From Clostridium sp. 1001271B_151109_B4 (GTDB lineage: Bacteria > Bacillota > Clostridia > Clostridiales > Clostridiaceae): a DNA stretch of 64,000 nt. Shown here one piece after another: positions 35,235-44,397 of this stretch. A program made the translations under genes and the position numbers. Under the pieces are notes generated by a model. It had not been told where the DNA came from. It was given only the letters and a program-made list of their open reading frames with translations, and searched no databases. Numbering within the stretch: position 1 is the first letter of the stretch; each line of letters starts with the position of its first letter. The stretch lies in assembly GCF_015670405.1 (NCBI RefSeq), contig NZ_JADPBQ010000003.1, positions 137,447 through 201,446 on the forward strand, written 5' to 3'.

Positions 35235-35276
35235 ATTCAATTATATACATTCAATTATATACTTTCAATTAAATAC
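35235..35276 (-). promoter_or_regulatory. Cobalamin operon promoter made of three 14-bp tandem repeats
   Basis: Plus-strand units ATTCAATTATATAC (twice, identical) and TTTCAATTAAATAC stand head to tail. Read on the minus strand, TTGAAA (35263-35268) and TATAAT (35240-35245) are 17 bp apart, a near-consensus sigma-A promoter. Transcription should begin near 35233, giving a leader of about 600 nt. Bases 35277-35496 hold nothing else firm apart from a short palindrome at 35311-35355. Confidence 0.7.
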
Positions 35277-35310
35277 TAAAATTAAAATTAAATCAAGCTA
35301 TTTTTGAATT

Positions 35311-35355
35311 ACCTCTAGTGAAAATATACATATTTTATCTATATGAAATTTTTAA
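35311..35355. repeat. Short A/T palindromic repeat, copy 1
   Basis: A core GAAAATATACATATTTT with related flanks recurs at 48437-48482 and, less well kept, at 50758-50805. The function is unknown. Confidence 0.45.
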
Positions 35356-35496
35356 TGCTTGCGTAACTTTAATCTTCATAATTAATACTTTGGTATTTTT
35401 TTATACTCCATTTTTATCTATCAATCTTGCTTGTGCATATGTTGGATGTAAATGATCAAAGTTAATTTATTTTGCTCTCGATTAATCTTAAATATT

Positions 35497-35535
35497 CAAA
35501 AAGAGATCTTGTAATAAATACAAAATCTCTTCTTT
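35497..35535 (-). terminator. Terminator after the surface protein gene
   Basis: The stem AGAGATCTTGTA / TACAAAATCTCT with one mispair and U-rich flank lies 11 bp past the stop of the 861-residue gene. Confidence 0.65.
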
Positions 35536-35545
35536 AACATCTTAA

Positions 35546-38119
35546 CTACTTCTTTTTCTTATTAAGAATAACTGCAGTAACCACCCCTGATATTGATATA
35601 ACGACTAATACTCCTATAATAACTTTAACTATAATTGAATTACTAAAAATACTTCCACTTTCAATTGTAACATTAATACTCTTTGTAGTTGTTAAACCTT
35701 TACTATCTGTTACCTCATAAGTTACCTTATAATCTCCATCTTTACTTACATTAACTTTATTTTCTTTAACAACGATCTTATTTGTTAAATTTCCATCTTC
35801 ATTATCTAATGCTGTAACACCATCTAATGGATTAAAATATCTACCTTTTTCTAATGTAATATCATTAGCATTAATAATAGGTGGATTATTTTCTTCATTC
35901 ATATTTTCTTGCGATTTAACAACAACCATCATTGCTTTATTTACCTTATTTCCATTACTATCAACTATTTCATAGGTTACATGGTAGTTTCCTTCGACAC
36001 TTGTATTAACATTATTGTATATAGCCATTACCTTATTAGTTATATCTCCATCTTCCTTATCAGTTGCTGCTACCCACTCTAATGGATTAAATTTTGAATC
36101 TAATGCTATAGAAATATCATTGCAGTATATAATTGGTGCCTCTCCTGCTTTGGTTACTTTACTTCCATTATTAAAGTTTTTAACTTTTACTTTAATTACA
36201 CAAGAAGCTGAAGTTCCCATGCTATCAGTAACCTTATATCCAACTTTATATATTCCCTCTTTATACACATTAACATAATTATATACTACTATAACCTTTC
36301 CTGTGATATCTCCATCTTCTTTATCTGAAGCACTTACCATTGCATATGGATTGTATTTTTCCCCTAAAGCTACTGTTATATCTTCAGCGTATATAATTGG
36401 TCTTGTATTATTTTTGGGCACAACATTAACATATATTTCTTTAGTAACTCTATATCCTGCACTGTCTGTAACTTCATATATAATCCTATAAAGTCCAGTT
36501 TTATTTATATCTAAATCATTATATATTACTTTTACTTTATCTGAAATATCTCCATCTTCCTTATCAGAAGCCGTAACATTTGAATAAACATCAAACTCAT
36601 TATCTAATTTTATTACCTTATCAGTTGCATAAATTACAGGAGCACTATTGATCGGAACCTCAATTTTATCAACAGTTACATTAATACTCTTAGTTGTAGT
36701 TTTTCCCTCACTATCACTTACTTCAAAAGTAACTGAATATTTTCCTACTGTATTTATATCAACCATATTTTCTATAACCTTTAATTTTGAAGTTAAATCT
36801 CCATCTTCGGTATCATATGCATTTACTCCACTTAATGGATTAAAGCTTTGACCTTGTTTGATAGTTCTATCACTTGCATTTATATATGGAGCCTCATTTT
36901 CCTTTTCTAAAGGTTTAACAACAGTAACTTCAATGCCTTTCCTTGTCTTACCTCCATCTTTATCCTTTACTTCATAAATTACAACATATACTCCTTCTTT
37001 ATTAACATCAACATTACTTGATATAACAATAATATCATTAGTTATATCTCCATCCTCTTCATCTGTTGCTGTTATACCATCTAATTCATTAAATTTACTT
37101 CCTAAATCTATTACCTTATTTTCTGCATTTATTACTGGTAATGTATTTACTACTTCTTCACCTTTTTGAACTGTTATTGATATTGTTTTAGTTGTTTGTT
37201 TATTATCAGAATCTTTTACATAATAAGTTATTGTATATTTTCCTGGCTCATTTGGATTTACTGCATTTTCTCTTATTTCAATTTTCTCTGTTAAGTCTTC
37301 TCCACTACTTGATTTAGCAGTTACTCCCTCTAATGGATCAAACTTATCACCAACATTTATTATTTTATCAATAGCATTTATTATAGGAGCATTTTCAGTA
37401 TCAGATTCATCATCTAGTATAACTTCCCCATCACTTGTCTCATCTTTATTTCCATCATCCTTGTTTTCACTTTCATTATTATCTACAACTTCATTACCTT
37501 GCTCTGATTCTTTATCTATCACTTCATTACTATCCATAATAGGTTCTGTGACCTTTTGATAATTTTCTTTTGGAGCATTTCCCAATAAATCTTTTGCTAT
37601 AACAGTTCCATTTATCTTTACTATTTCTAATGTAGGAATTTCTTTTAACTCTTCTATATTCTCATATCCTACATTTCCTAAATTTATTTCTTTTAAGTTA
37701 CTAGTTTCCTTTAATAAAGAAAATGACTTTATTTCTGCATTTTCTAAATCCCTATGCTCTTCTTTCAACTCATCTATATCTATCTTAGTTATTGTTTCTA
37801 AATCATCCTTAGTTATAGATTCATCTGAACTTTTACCTAAAGTATAAAGTACTATTTTAAATAAGTTAGAATCATAATCACTAAAATTTAAATTATTTTC
37901 AATATTAATATTTTCATTTTCCTCACCTTGTTCTGCCTCACCTTCATTTAATTGTACATCTTCACTATTAGTATCCTCTTCGTCCATATCAATAGTCTCT
38001 TCTGACTCACTGATAACTTCAGCATCATCATTACCTTCTGCTCTAACGTAAAAACTTGGAAATAATAATGTTATTATTATTACTCCGCTTAACAATATTG
38101 ATAATAGCTTCTTCTTCAT
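35546..38119 (-). CDS. Surface protein with seven DUF5011-type Ig-like repeats
   Basis: This protein (857 residues from the ATG at 38119, chosen for the GGGGGA before it) has a signal peptide to about residue 28 and an acidic Glu/Asp/Asn-rich region (30-95). Two short leucine-rich turns follow (LKEINLGNVGYENIEELKEI, about 145). Then come seven repeats of about 75 residues from residue 245, each with a PxI start, a DxEDGDIT-type turn and a closing VTDSxG...V strand. It ends in a membrane helix and KKKK, with no LPXTG motif. It should be membrane-anchored and cross the wall as a stalk. Ligand or adhesion roles are inference. It is monocistronic. Confidence 0.88.
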   Translation of the reverse strand: MKKKLLSILLSGVIIITLLFPSFYVRAEGNDDAEVISESEETIDMDEEDTNSEDVQLNEGEAEQGEENENINIENNLNFSDYDSNLFKIVLYTLGKSSDESITKDDLETITKIDIDELKEEHRDLENAEIKSFSLLKETSNLKEINLGNVGYENIEELKEIPTLEIVKINGTVIAKDLLGNAPKENYQKVTEPIMDSNEVIDKESEQGNEVVDNNESENKDDGNKDETSDGEVILDDESDTENAPIINAIDKIINVGDKFDPLEGVTAKSSSGEDLTEKIEIRENAVNPNEPGKYTITYYVKDSDNKQTTKTISITVQKGEEVVNTLPVINAENKVIDLGSKFNELDGITATDEEDGDITNDIIVISSNVDVNKEGVYVVIYEVKDKDGGKTRKGIEVTVVKPLEKENEAPYINASDRTIKQGQSFNPLSGVNAYDTEDGDLTSKLKVIENMVDINTVGKYSVTFEVSDSEGKTTTKSINVTVDKIEVPINSAPVIYATDKVIKLDNEFDVYSNVTASDKEDGDISDKVKVIYNDLDINKTGLYRIIYEVTDSAGYRVTKEIYVNVVPKNNTRPIIYAEDITVALGEKYNPYAMVSASDKEDGDITGKVIVVYNYVNVYKEGIYKVGYKVTDSMGTSASCVIKVKVKNFNNGSKVTKAGEAPIIYCNDISIALDSKFNPLEWVAATDKEDGDITNKVMAIYNNVNTSVEGNYHVTYEIVDSNGNKVNKAMMVVVKSQENMNEENNPPIINANDITLEKGRYFNPLDGVTALDNEDGNLTNKIVVKENKVNVSKDGDYKVTYEVTDSKGLTTTKSINVTIESGSIFSNSIIVKVIIGVLVVISISGVVTAVILNKKKK

Positions 38120-38264
38120 ACATTCCCCCATTATATTAGAAGTAATATACTACATGCTATGATAAAGTTTGATTTTATGACACCTTATTTGAGTTCTCTA
38201 TTTAAATTCTACTAAAATTAAGTTAAGTACAATAATTTGATTTAAACATATAAAATGTTACAAT

Positions 38265-38301
38265 AAAAATAGACTTGCATTAAATATGGAAGTCTATTTT
38301 T
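38265..38301 (-). terminator. Terminator after the beta-galactosidase gene
   Basis: A perfect AAAAATAGACTT / AAGTCTATTTTT inverted repeat with a U-run on the minus strand. Confidence 0.75.
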
Positions 38302-38331
38302 ATCTTTTATTCTTTTATTCTTAATTTAAAA

Positions 38332-40413
38332 TTACCTTTTTAATACTCTTACATTATATTTATTTAATTCCAATTCCCCACTTACCTCTTCACCAGTAAG
38401 CATATCAACATACTTATTATCATCCAAAGTAACAGTATTATTTTGTTCACTAAAATTCATAACAAATACATAATCATTTTCCCCATCAGTCCTCATTTGA
38501 ACTGTTACTCCAAGAGGTAGATCCGTATCGATTATAGGCTTAATTTCTAAATCATTTATTATTTTAGTAAAGAACTCAGTATCAAAATCATTATTAGTTC
38601 TTGCTGCTACATAATAAGCCTTCCCATCTCCATAATTATTAACTGTTAATGCAGGCATTCCAGCATAATAATCATTTTTATAGGTTGCTAATACTTCTGC
38701 AGTTTCGGCATGAATTACATCACAATAATCTCTTAATTTATAACTTCCTTTAGCACCTAACTGATTATTATCTTTAAACTCTAAGTAATTTACCTGTGAA
38801 TCATATAATGTATCAATTTCTTCAGCCCAAATTCCTGTTACTTCTCTTAATGGGCCTGGGAATCCCCCTAAGAAGCATAAGTCATTTTCATCAACTAAGC
38901 CGCTAAAATAAGTTGTAACTAAAGTACCACCACTTTTAACAAACTCTGTTATTCTTTCAGCAACACCTGGCCTTATCATATATAACATTGGTGCTACAAG
39001 CAATTTATACTTAGAAAAATCGCAATCCATATTAACTACATCTACAGAAATTCCCTTTCTCCAAAACACCTTATAATAATCCTCAACAGCTTCAAAGTAT
39101 CCCTTATTATCATTTTTAAGAGCTTGACAATCATCTATTGCCCATCTATTTTCCCAATCATAAATTATAGCTACTTCTGGTTCTACACTAGTTCCAAGTA
39201 TGTCAGTTAATTTTTCTAATGTTTCTCCTACCTCTGTAACTTCTCTAAATACTCTAGTATTTTCATGTCCACAATGATCTACTACTGCTCCATGGAACTT
39301 TTCAGATGCTCCTCTCCCCTTTCTCCATTGGAAGTATTGAACTGAATCTGCTCCATGTGCCACCCCTTGAAGTGATGATAATAAATGCATTCCTGGTCTC
39401 TTAGTTTTGTTTACCTTATGCCAATTAACTAAGCTTGGAGTACTTTCCATTATTAAAAATGGTTGTCCACCTTTTAATGTTCTATATACATCATGTACAA
39501 ATGAAGTATAAGCAGCTGTATCATGTAAATTTTCAAAATCATTATGCCACGCTGGATAGTTATCCCAAGATACTACATCAACTTCCTTAGCAAACTTCCA
39601 ATAATCCAACCCATTAAACAATGTCATTCTTGGATAATCACCCATGAAGTTAGTTGTAACAGGTACATTAGGTGTTATTTCTCTAATTGGTGCTATTTCA
39701 TTCTTATAAAAGTCTATGGTTTGCTCTGTAGCAAATCTCTTCCAATCAAGATTATGTCCATGAACAAACTCTTCACCATGATGTGCTGGACTTTCAATTT
39801 GTGACCAACTAGTAAATTTATGACTCCAAAATCCTGTCCACCATGCCTTATTTAATTTTTCTAAATCATTTTCATATTTAACTTTTAACCACTCTCTAAA
39901 AGCTTCTTGGCAAAGATCGCAATGACACTCTCCACCGTATTCATTAGATACATGCCACATTATAAGTGCAGGATGATCTTTATATCTTTCTGCTAATATT
40001 CTATTAATTTCTGAAGTTTTTTCCCTATATATTGGTGAAGTAAAACAGTGATTATGTCTTTGTCCATGAAGTATTCTCTTTCTATCTGACCAAACACGTA
40101 ATACCTCTGGATACTTCTCAGACATCCAAGCTGGTCTTGCTCCACTTGGTGTAGATAAAATTACATGAACTCCTGCCGCTGCCATATCATCCATAACTTT
40201 ATCAAGCCATTCAAAAGTATACTTACCTTCTTCTGGTTCTATTGCACTCCAACCAAAAATATTTATAGATACACAATTACAATGTGCTAATTTCAATAAT
40301 CTTACATCTTCTTTTAATATTTCAGGATAATCTAACCATTGATCTGGATTATAATCTCCTCCATGTAAAAATCCCTTAATCTTTTCATTAATAGGTTTAA
40401 ATTTTTTAATCAT
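38332..40413 (-). CDS. GH42 beta-galactosidase
   Basis: This 693-residue retaining glycosidase of family GH42 hydrolyses terminal beta-galactosides. The N-terminal barrel begins FLHGGDYNPDQW and shows NIFGWSAIEPEEGKY. The acid/base Glu lies in HVSNEYGGECHCDLC (about 151) and the nucleophile Glu in FLIMESTPS (about 313). The Cys pattern after NEYGG is the zinc cluster of many family members. A trimerisation domain and a small beta domain follow. There is no signal peptide, so it is cytoplasmic and acts on imported sugars. The start is the ATG at 40413, 8 nt after GGAGG. It is monocistronic, with no adjacent transporter in its own unit. Confidence 0.94.
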   Translation of the reverse strand: MIKKFKPINEKIKGFLHGGDYNPDQWLDYPEILKEDVRLLKLAHCNCVSINIFGWSAIEPEEGKYTFEWLDKVMDDMAAAGVHVILSTPSGARPAWMSEKYPEVLRVWSDRKRILHGQRHNHCFTSPIYREKTSEINRILAERYKDHPALIMWHVSNEYGGECHCDLCQEAFREWLKVKYENDLEKLNKAWWTGFWSHKFTSWSQIESPAHHGEEFVHGHNLDWKRFATEQTIDFYKNEIAPIREITPNVPVTTNFMGDYPRMTLFNGLDYWKFAKEVDVVSWDNYPAWHNDFENLHDTAAYTSFVHDVYRTLKGGQPFLIMESTPSLVNWHKVNKTKRPGMHLLSSLQGVAHGADSVQYFQWRKGRGASEKFHGAVVDHCGHENTRVFREVTEVGETLEKLTDILGTSVEPEVAIIYDWENRWAIDDCQALKNDNKGYFEAVEDYYKVFWRKGISVDVVNMDCDFSKYKLLVAPMLYMIRPGVAERITEFVKSGGTLVTTYFSGLVDENDLCFLGGFPGPLREVTGIWAEEIDTLYDSQVNYLEFKDNNQLGAKGSYKLRDYCDVIHAETAEVLATYKNDYYAGMPALTVNNYGDGKAYYVAARTNNDFDTEFFTKIINDLEIKPIIDTDLPLGVTVQMRTDGENDYVFVMNFSEQNNTVTLDDNKYVDMLTGEEVSGELELNKYNVRVLKR

Positions 40414-40582
40414 TTTTTCTTCCTCCAATACTCTTTCTTTAACCATAATCTTTTATTATTTTAAAATTAATCTTATTATCTATAAATACTATTTTTCTAT
40501 ATACTTAATTTTACCATTTTTATGCTTACTTGTATCACTTTATTAAATGTAGCATCTTCAACAAACTTTATACTGAATAAAT

Positions 40583-40618
40583 AAAAAGTAATAGTTTTCT
40601 TCATTAACTATTACTTTT
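40583..40618 (-). terminator. Terminator after the glycerophosphodiesterase operon
   Basis: A 13-bp perfect stem (AAAAGTAATAGTT / AACTATTACTTTT) with a U-rich tail, 9 bp past the last gene of the five-gene operon. Confidence 0.75.
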
Positions 40619-40627
40619 ATCTTTTAT

Positions 40628-41350
40628 TTATCCATTATTTATTATTTCCTGTAGTAGATCAGGATAATCGGTAAATACTCCACTTACTCCTGCCGAAATT
40701 AATTTTCTCATTAGGCTCGGACTATTCACAGTATAAATATTTACATCTATATTATTTTCTTTAGCTTTTTTAATAAGCTCTTCTGATACTAATCTAATAT
40801 CTGGATGAATTGCATTTGCACCAAAATCCTTAGCATAATTAACTACATCCTTTATAGGCTGACAATATAATAATCCTGTTTTAAGCTCACTATCAATTTC
40901 CCTAGAAATTTTTATAGACTCATGATTGAAGCTAGATAATATTACCCTATTCTTTAATTCATACTTGTTAACTAAATCTATTACATCTTTTTCTATTCCT
41001 TCATAATGTATTTCATCAGTTTTAAGTTCTATATTCAATATTACATTAGAATCTTTAACTAACTCTAAAACCTCTTCTAAAGCAGGAATTCTACATTCTA
41101 AGTTATCTTCAAAATTCTTATTTCTACACTTAAAAGCTTTTAGCTCTTGAAGTGTATAATCTTTTACTAACCCTTTTCCTATAAATGTTCTTTCAATATC
41201 TTCATCATGTATTACAACAAGTTTATTGTCTTTACTTTTATGAACATCAATTTCTAAACCAGTGGCTCCTGTTTTTATACCTTCCTTTATTGATAATATA
41301 GTGTTTTCAGGATAATATTTACTTGCCCCTCTATGTGCAAAATTTATCAT
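40628..41350 (-). CDS. Glycerophosphodiester phosphodiesterase
   Basis: This 240-residue enzyme splits glycerophosphodiesters (deacylated phospholipids) into an alcohol and glycerol 3-phosphate. It has the GDPD signature FAHRGASKYYPENT (about 4-17) with catalytic His and Arg. GLEIDVHKSKDNKLVVIHDE supplies the metal-binding Glu and Asp and the second catalytic His. NIELKTD follows near 110. There is no signal peptide, so it is a cytoplasmic UgpQ-like form. The start is the ATG at 41350 after GAGGTGG; the TTG upstream overlaps that site. It is the last gene of the transporter operon, which suggests the imported substrate is a glycerophosphodiester. Confidence 0.93.
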   Translation of the reverse strand: MINFAHRGASKYYPENTILSIKEGIKTGATGLEIDVHKSKDNKLVVIHDEDIERTFIGKGLVKDYTLQELKAFKCRNKNFEDNLECRIPALEEVLELVKDSNVILNIELKTDEIHYEGIEKDVIDLVNKYELKNRVILSSFNHESIKISREIDSELKTGLLYCQPIKDVVNYAKDFGANAIHPDIRLVSEELIKKAKENNIDVNIYTVNSPSLMRKLISAGVSGVFTDYPDLLQEIINNG

Positions 41351-41370
41351 AAAATTCCACCTCAAAATCT

Positions 41371-42156
41371 TTATATTATTTTTAATGCTTTTAATGCATT
41401 ATAAACACCATGATCATTAATATTATCAGTTACTAAATTTGCCTTCTTTTTTAATTCATCGCATCCATTCCCCATTGCAACTGAATAATCCACTTCTTCA
41501 AACATTTCTAAATCATTAAAACCGTCTCCAAAAGCATAATACTTAATATTTTTATCGTTACTTCTATTTCTAATATATTTAATTGCACTTCCCTTACTGC
41601 ACTCTCCATTAAATATATCATAACCCCCTTTTATATCTACTAATTCAACAAACTTAAATCCGCTATATTTTTTCATAATTTTAGAAATATCTTTACTTTT
41701 TATATTTGCATTTATTTGAAAGACCTCGTATTTCTTTATATTTTTTAATACTACATCTTCTAATTTTTCTATTTTCATATTATACTTCATTGAAAATTCC
41801 TTAACCCACTGATATTCTGTTTTTCCAACACTTTTATCTAACATGTGTAGACAATATGGTATATCATTTTCTTCAAAATATTGTACTATATCTTGTACTA
41901 TATCTTGATTCATATACTTTTTATAGATAACCTTATCCTTTACAGTAATTAATGATCCATTAGCGCTTACTATAGTGTTAAACATTTTATAGAAATTTTC
42001 CTGCTTTACCATAGCTAAAGATCTACCAGTTGCTATAGCTACATTAACTCCATTATTTTTACACATGTTTATTGCTTTAATAGTATTAGCACTTATAATA
42101 TTTTTTTCTCTACAAACTAATGTATTATCTACATCAAAAAAAATAGTTTTTTTCAT
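41371..42156 (-). CDS. HAD superfamily hydrolase, Cof type
   Basis: This 261-residue phosphatase has motif I FFDVDNTLV (5-13), the nucleophile being the first Asp. Motif II is ATGRS (about 42) and motifs III/IV are KGSAIKYI and FGDGFNDLEMFEEV (about 213-226). The long cap inserted between motifs II and III places it in the Cof/IIB group. Such enzymes dephosphorylate sugar phosphates, flavin precursors and similar small molecules. It sits between the solute-binding protein and phosphodiesterase genes, so it may act on glycerol phosphate or a head-group phosphate, an inference from context. Confidence 0.92.
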   Translation of the reverse strand: MKKTIFFDVDNTLVCREKNIISANTIKAINMCKNNGVNVAIATGRSLAMVKQENFYKMFNTIVSANGSLITVKDKVIYKKYMNQDIVQDIVQYFEENDIPYCLHMLDKSVGKTEYQWVKEFSMKYNMKIEKLEDVVLKNIKKYEVFQINANIKSKDISKIMKKYSGFKFVELVDIKGGYDIFNGECSKGSAIKYIRNRSNDKNIKYYAFGDGFNDLEMFEEVDYSVAMGNGCDELKKKANLVTDNINDHGVYNALKALKII

Positions 42157-42193
42157 CTTTGTCTCCCTTGATGATTTGCTTCATTATATTTTT

Positions 42194-43534
42194 TTAATTA
42201 TTTGACTTATTATACTTTTCTAATGCACTATTAATTGTTTTTGCCATATTATCTACTGCATTTTGCGATGTTATTTCATTATTTAGTACTTTTTCTATAT
42301 TTTCTTCTATAGCTGCTCTTGCTTCTGGGAATACTCCTAAAACAGCGCCTGATTTATTATTATTTTCTCTTAATTGCTCTATTGCTGTTTTAAATTCTGG
42401 ATTTGCTTCTAAATATTCAACCATTTCTGGTAATTCATAAGCAGCTGTTGAAACAGAGAAATATCCTGTTGCTTGCGCCCATTTAACTTGTGATTCAGCT
42501 GATACCATAAACTTTATAAATTCAAAAGCAGCATTTTCCTTTTCATCATCCCCCTTATCCATTATCCATAAAGATGCTCCTCCAACTGATACTCCACCTT
42601 CATCACCATCTAAAACAGCGGGGAAATATGCTGTTCCTAATTCAAAGCTATCACCTATCTTGCTCTTTAAATCACCTAAACTAGCAGTTGAAGCAACTAT
42701 CATTGCAGCGCTTCCTGATGAAAATGCATCTAATGTATTTTGACCATCTCTACCAAAGTTTCCAACAACACCAGAGTCAACAAGTGACTTCCATCCCTCT
42801 ACTATATTTAATCCTCCCTCATTGCTATCAAATACAACCTTTGTTGCATCTCCTTCTCTTCCATTTCCCTCATTAGCATAATCTAATTCTTGCTTTATTA
42901 AGAATTGCTCAAAGAACCATCCATATATTTGCATTGCATATCCATATCTTGAAATTTGATTTCCATCTTTAATTGCTAATTTATTAGCAACATCTATTAT
43001 TTCATTAAAATTCGTTGGAATATCATCCTCTGTTAAACCAACCTCAGTAAATGCCGTCTTGTTATAAAATAAAATAGGAGTTGAACTATTAAATGGCATT
43101 GAATATAACTTACCATCTATAGTGTAGTAATCTAATATATTTTCTTCTAATGATGATATATCATAATCATTTTTATCTATCATATCTTGCATTGGTATAG
43201 CGTACTCACTATCTATCATCCACTTAGTTCCGATATCATATAATTGCATAATATCTGGTCCTGAATTACTTAATGCTGAACTTTTAAGTTTATTTATAGA
43301 ATCATCATAACTTCCTTGATATTCTGCTACTACTGTAATTTCATCCTGTGAATTATTAAATTCTTCAACTAATGAATTTATAGCTTCTCCACCTTTTCCT
43401 CCCATAGAATGCCAAAAAGTTATTTCAGTATTTTCCCCTGTTTTATTACTTCCTAATAAATTATTTGAACATCCTGCTAATGCCGTAACCCCTAAAATTG
43501 CACTTAACGTTATTGCTAATAATCTTCTTTTCAT
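42194..43534 (-). CDS. ABC transporter solute-binding lipoprotein (UgpB/sugar type)
   Basis: This 446-residue lipoprotein has a signal peptide ending LAGCSNN (Cys near 22). The mature part is a cluster-D type binding protein: ITFWHSMGGKGGEAINSLVE at the start resembles the WHSM motif of glycerol-3-phosphate binders. YDIGTKWMIDSEYAIPMQDM and LYSMPFNSSTPILFYNKTAF follow. It should capture substrate outside the membrane and hand it to the two permeases encoded just upstream. The preferred ligand is likely a glycerol phosphate or diester given the operon partner, though an oligosaccharide cannot be excluded. Confidence 0.92.
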   Translation of the reverse strand: MKRRLLAITLSAILGVTALAGCSNNLLGSNKTGENTEITFWHSMGGKGGEAINSLVEEFNNSQDEITVVAEYQGSYDDSINKLKSSALSNSGPDIMQLYDIGTKWMIDSEYAIPMQDMIDKNDYDISSLEENILDYYTIDGKLYSMPFNSSTPILFYNKTAFTEVGLTEDDIPTNFNEIIDVANKLAIKDGNQISRYGYAMQIYGWFFEQFLIKQELDYANEGNGREGDATKVVFDSNEGGLNIVEGWKSLVDSGVVGNFGRDGQNTLDAFSSGSAAMIVASTASLGDLKSKIGDSFELGTAYFPAVLDGDEGGVSVGGASLWIMDKGDDEKENAAFEFIKFMVSAESQVKWAQATGYFSVSTAAYELPEMVEYLEANPEFKTAIEQLRENNNKSGAVLGVFPEARAAIEENIEKVLNNEITSQNAVDNMAKTINSALEKYNKSNN

Positions 43535-43572
43535 TCCCTTTTCCTCACTTTTTTAAATTTTTAATTTACTTT

Positions 43573-44397
43573 TTATCCTTTAACTGCTCCTGCAGTCATA
43601 CCTTTTACTAGTTGCTTTTGACCTAATATAAATATGAATACTGAAGGTATTAAAATTAATATTGCCCCTGCTAGTACTACCCCATAGCTACTTCCTTCTG
43701 AATATTGAAGCATACTTATTCCTATTTGAACTGTTCTGTTATTTCCATTATTTATTGTTAATAGCGGCCATAAATATTGATTCCATGTATTAATGAATAC
43801 ATATATTGATAATGATGCTATTGCTGGCTTAGATACTGGTATTAAAATCTTAAATAAGAATTTTAAATTTCCACATCCATCAATTTTAGCTGCTTCTCTT
43901 ATTTCTTTTGGTAATGTTAAATAAAATTGTCTCATCAAGAAAATCCCCATAGCTGATGTTAAAAATGGCACTATAAGAACTTGTAAACTATCATTCCACC
44001 CCCATGAACTTACAGTTAAGAAATTTGATATAACTGTAGTTTCTGCTGGTATCATCATTGTTGATAAAACCATTAAAAATAACAAATTCTTTCCTTTAAA
44101 ATCATAAAATGCAAATGCATATGATGCTAAACTTGCAGTTATAACTTGTCCTACTGTTACGCATACAGAAACAATAAAACTATTAGTTATAAATTTTAAA
44201 AGAGGTACTGTGTTTAATGCAGCTTTAAAATTATCTAAAGTTAATTCACTTGGAATAATTTTATGAGGATATTGTGTCATTTCAGTTTGACTCATAAAGC
44301 TTAAACTTAATGCATATAAAAGTGGAAAAATAATTAATAGTCCAACAACTATACTTAATATAGTTAATATAATTTTATTTCTTTTTAGTTTACTCAT
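43573..44397 (-). CDS. ABC transporter permease (UgpE/MalG type)
   Basis: This is a 274-residue inner-membrane permease with six spans. The ATPase-coupling EAA loop reads EIREAAKIDGCGNLKFLFKI (about 165-185), the conserved form of carbohydrate-uptake class permeases. The start overlaps the stop of the upstream permease by one base (TAATG), ensuring coupled synthesis. Together they would form the heterodimeric pore for the binding protein encoded downstream. No ATP-binding subunit lies in this operon, so a shared MsmK/UgpC-type ATPase encoded elsewhere is needed. Confidence 0.94.
   Translation of the reverse strand: MSKLKRNKIILTILSIVVGLLIIFPLLYALSLSFMSQTEMTQYPHKIIPSELTLDNFKAALNTVPLLKFITNSFIVSVCVTVGQVITASLASYAFAFYDFKGKNLLFLMVLSTMMIPAETTVISNFLTVSSWGWNDSLQVLIVPFLTSAMGIFLMRQFYLTLPKEIREAAKIDGCGNLKFLFKILIPVSKPAIASLSIYVFINTWNQYLWPLLTINNGNNRTVQIGISMLQYSEGSSYGVVLAGAILILIPSVFIFILGQKQLVKGMTAGAVKG

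Noticed and set aside
35400..35500. Minus-strand stretch reading like a peptide (NFDHLHPTYAQARLIDKNGV) in the spacer before the surface protein terminator
   Set aside because: Only about 20 codons, with stops close on both sides and no family I can name with confidence. It could be chance or a decayed gene end, too weak to annotate.
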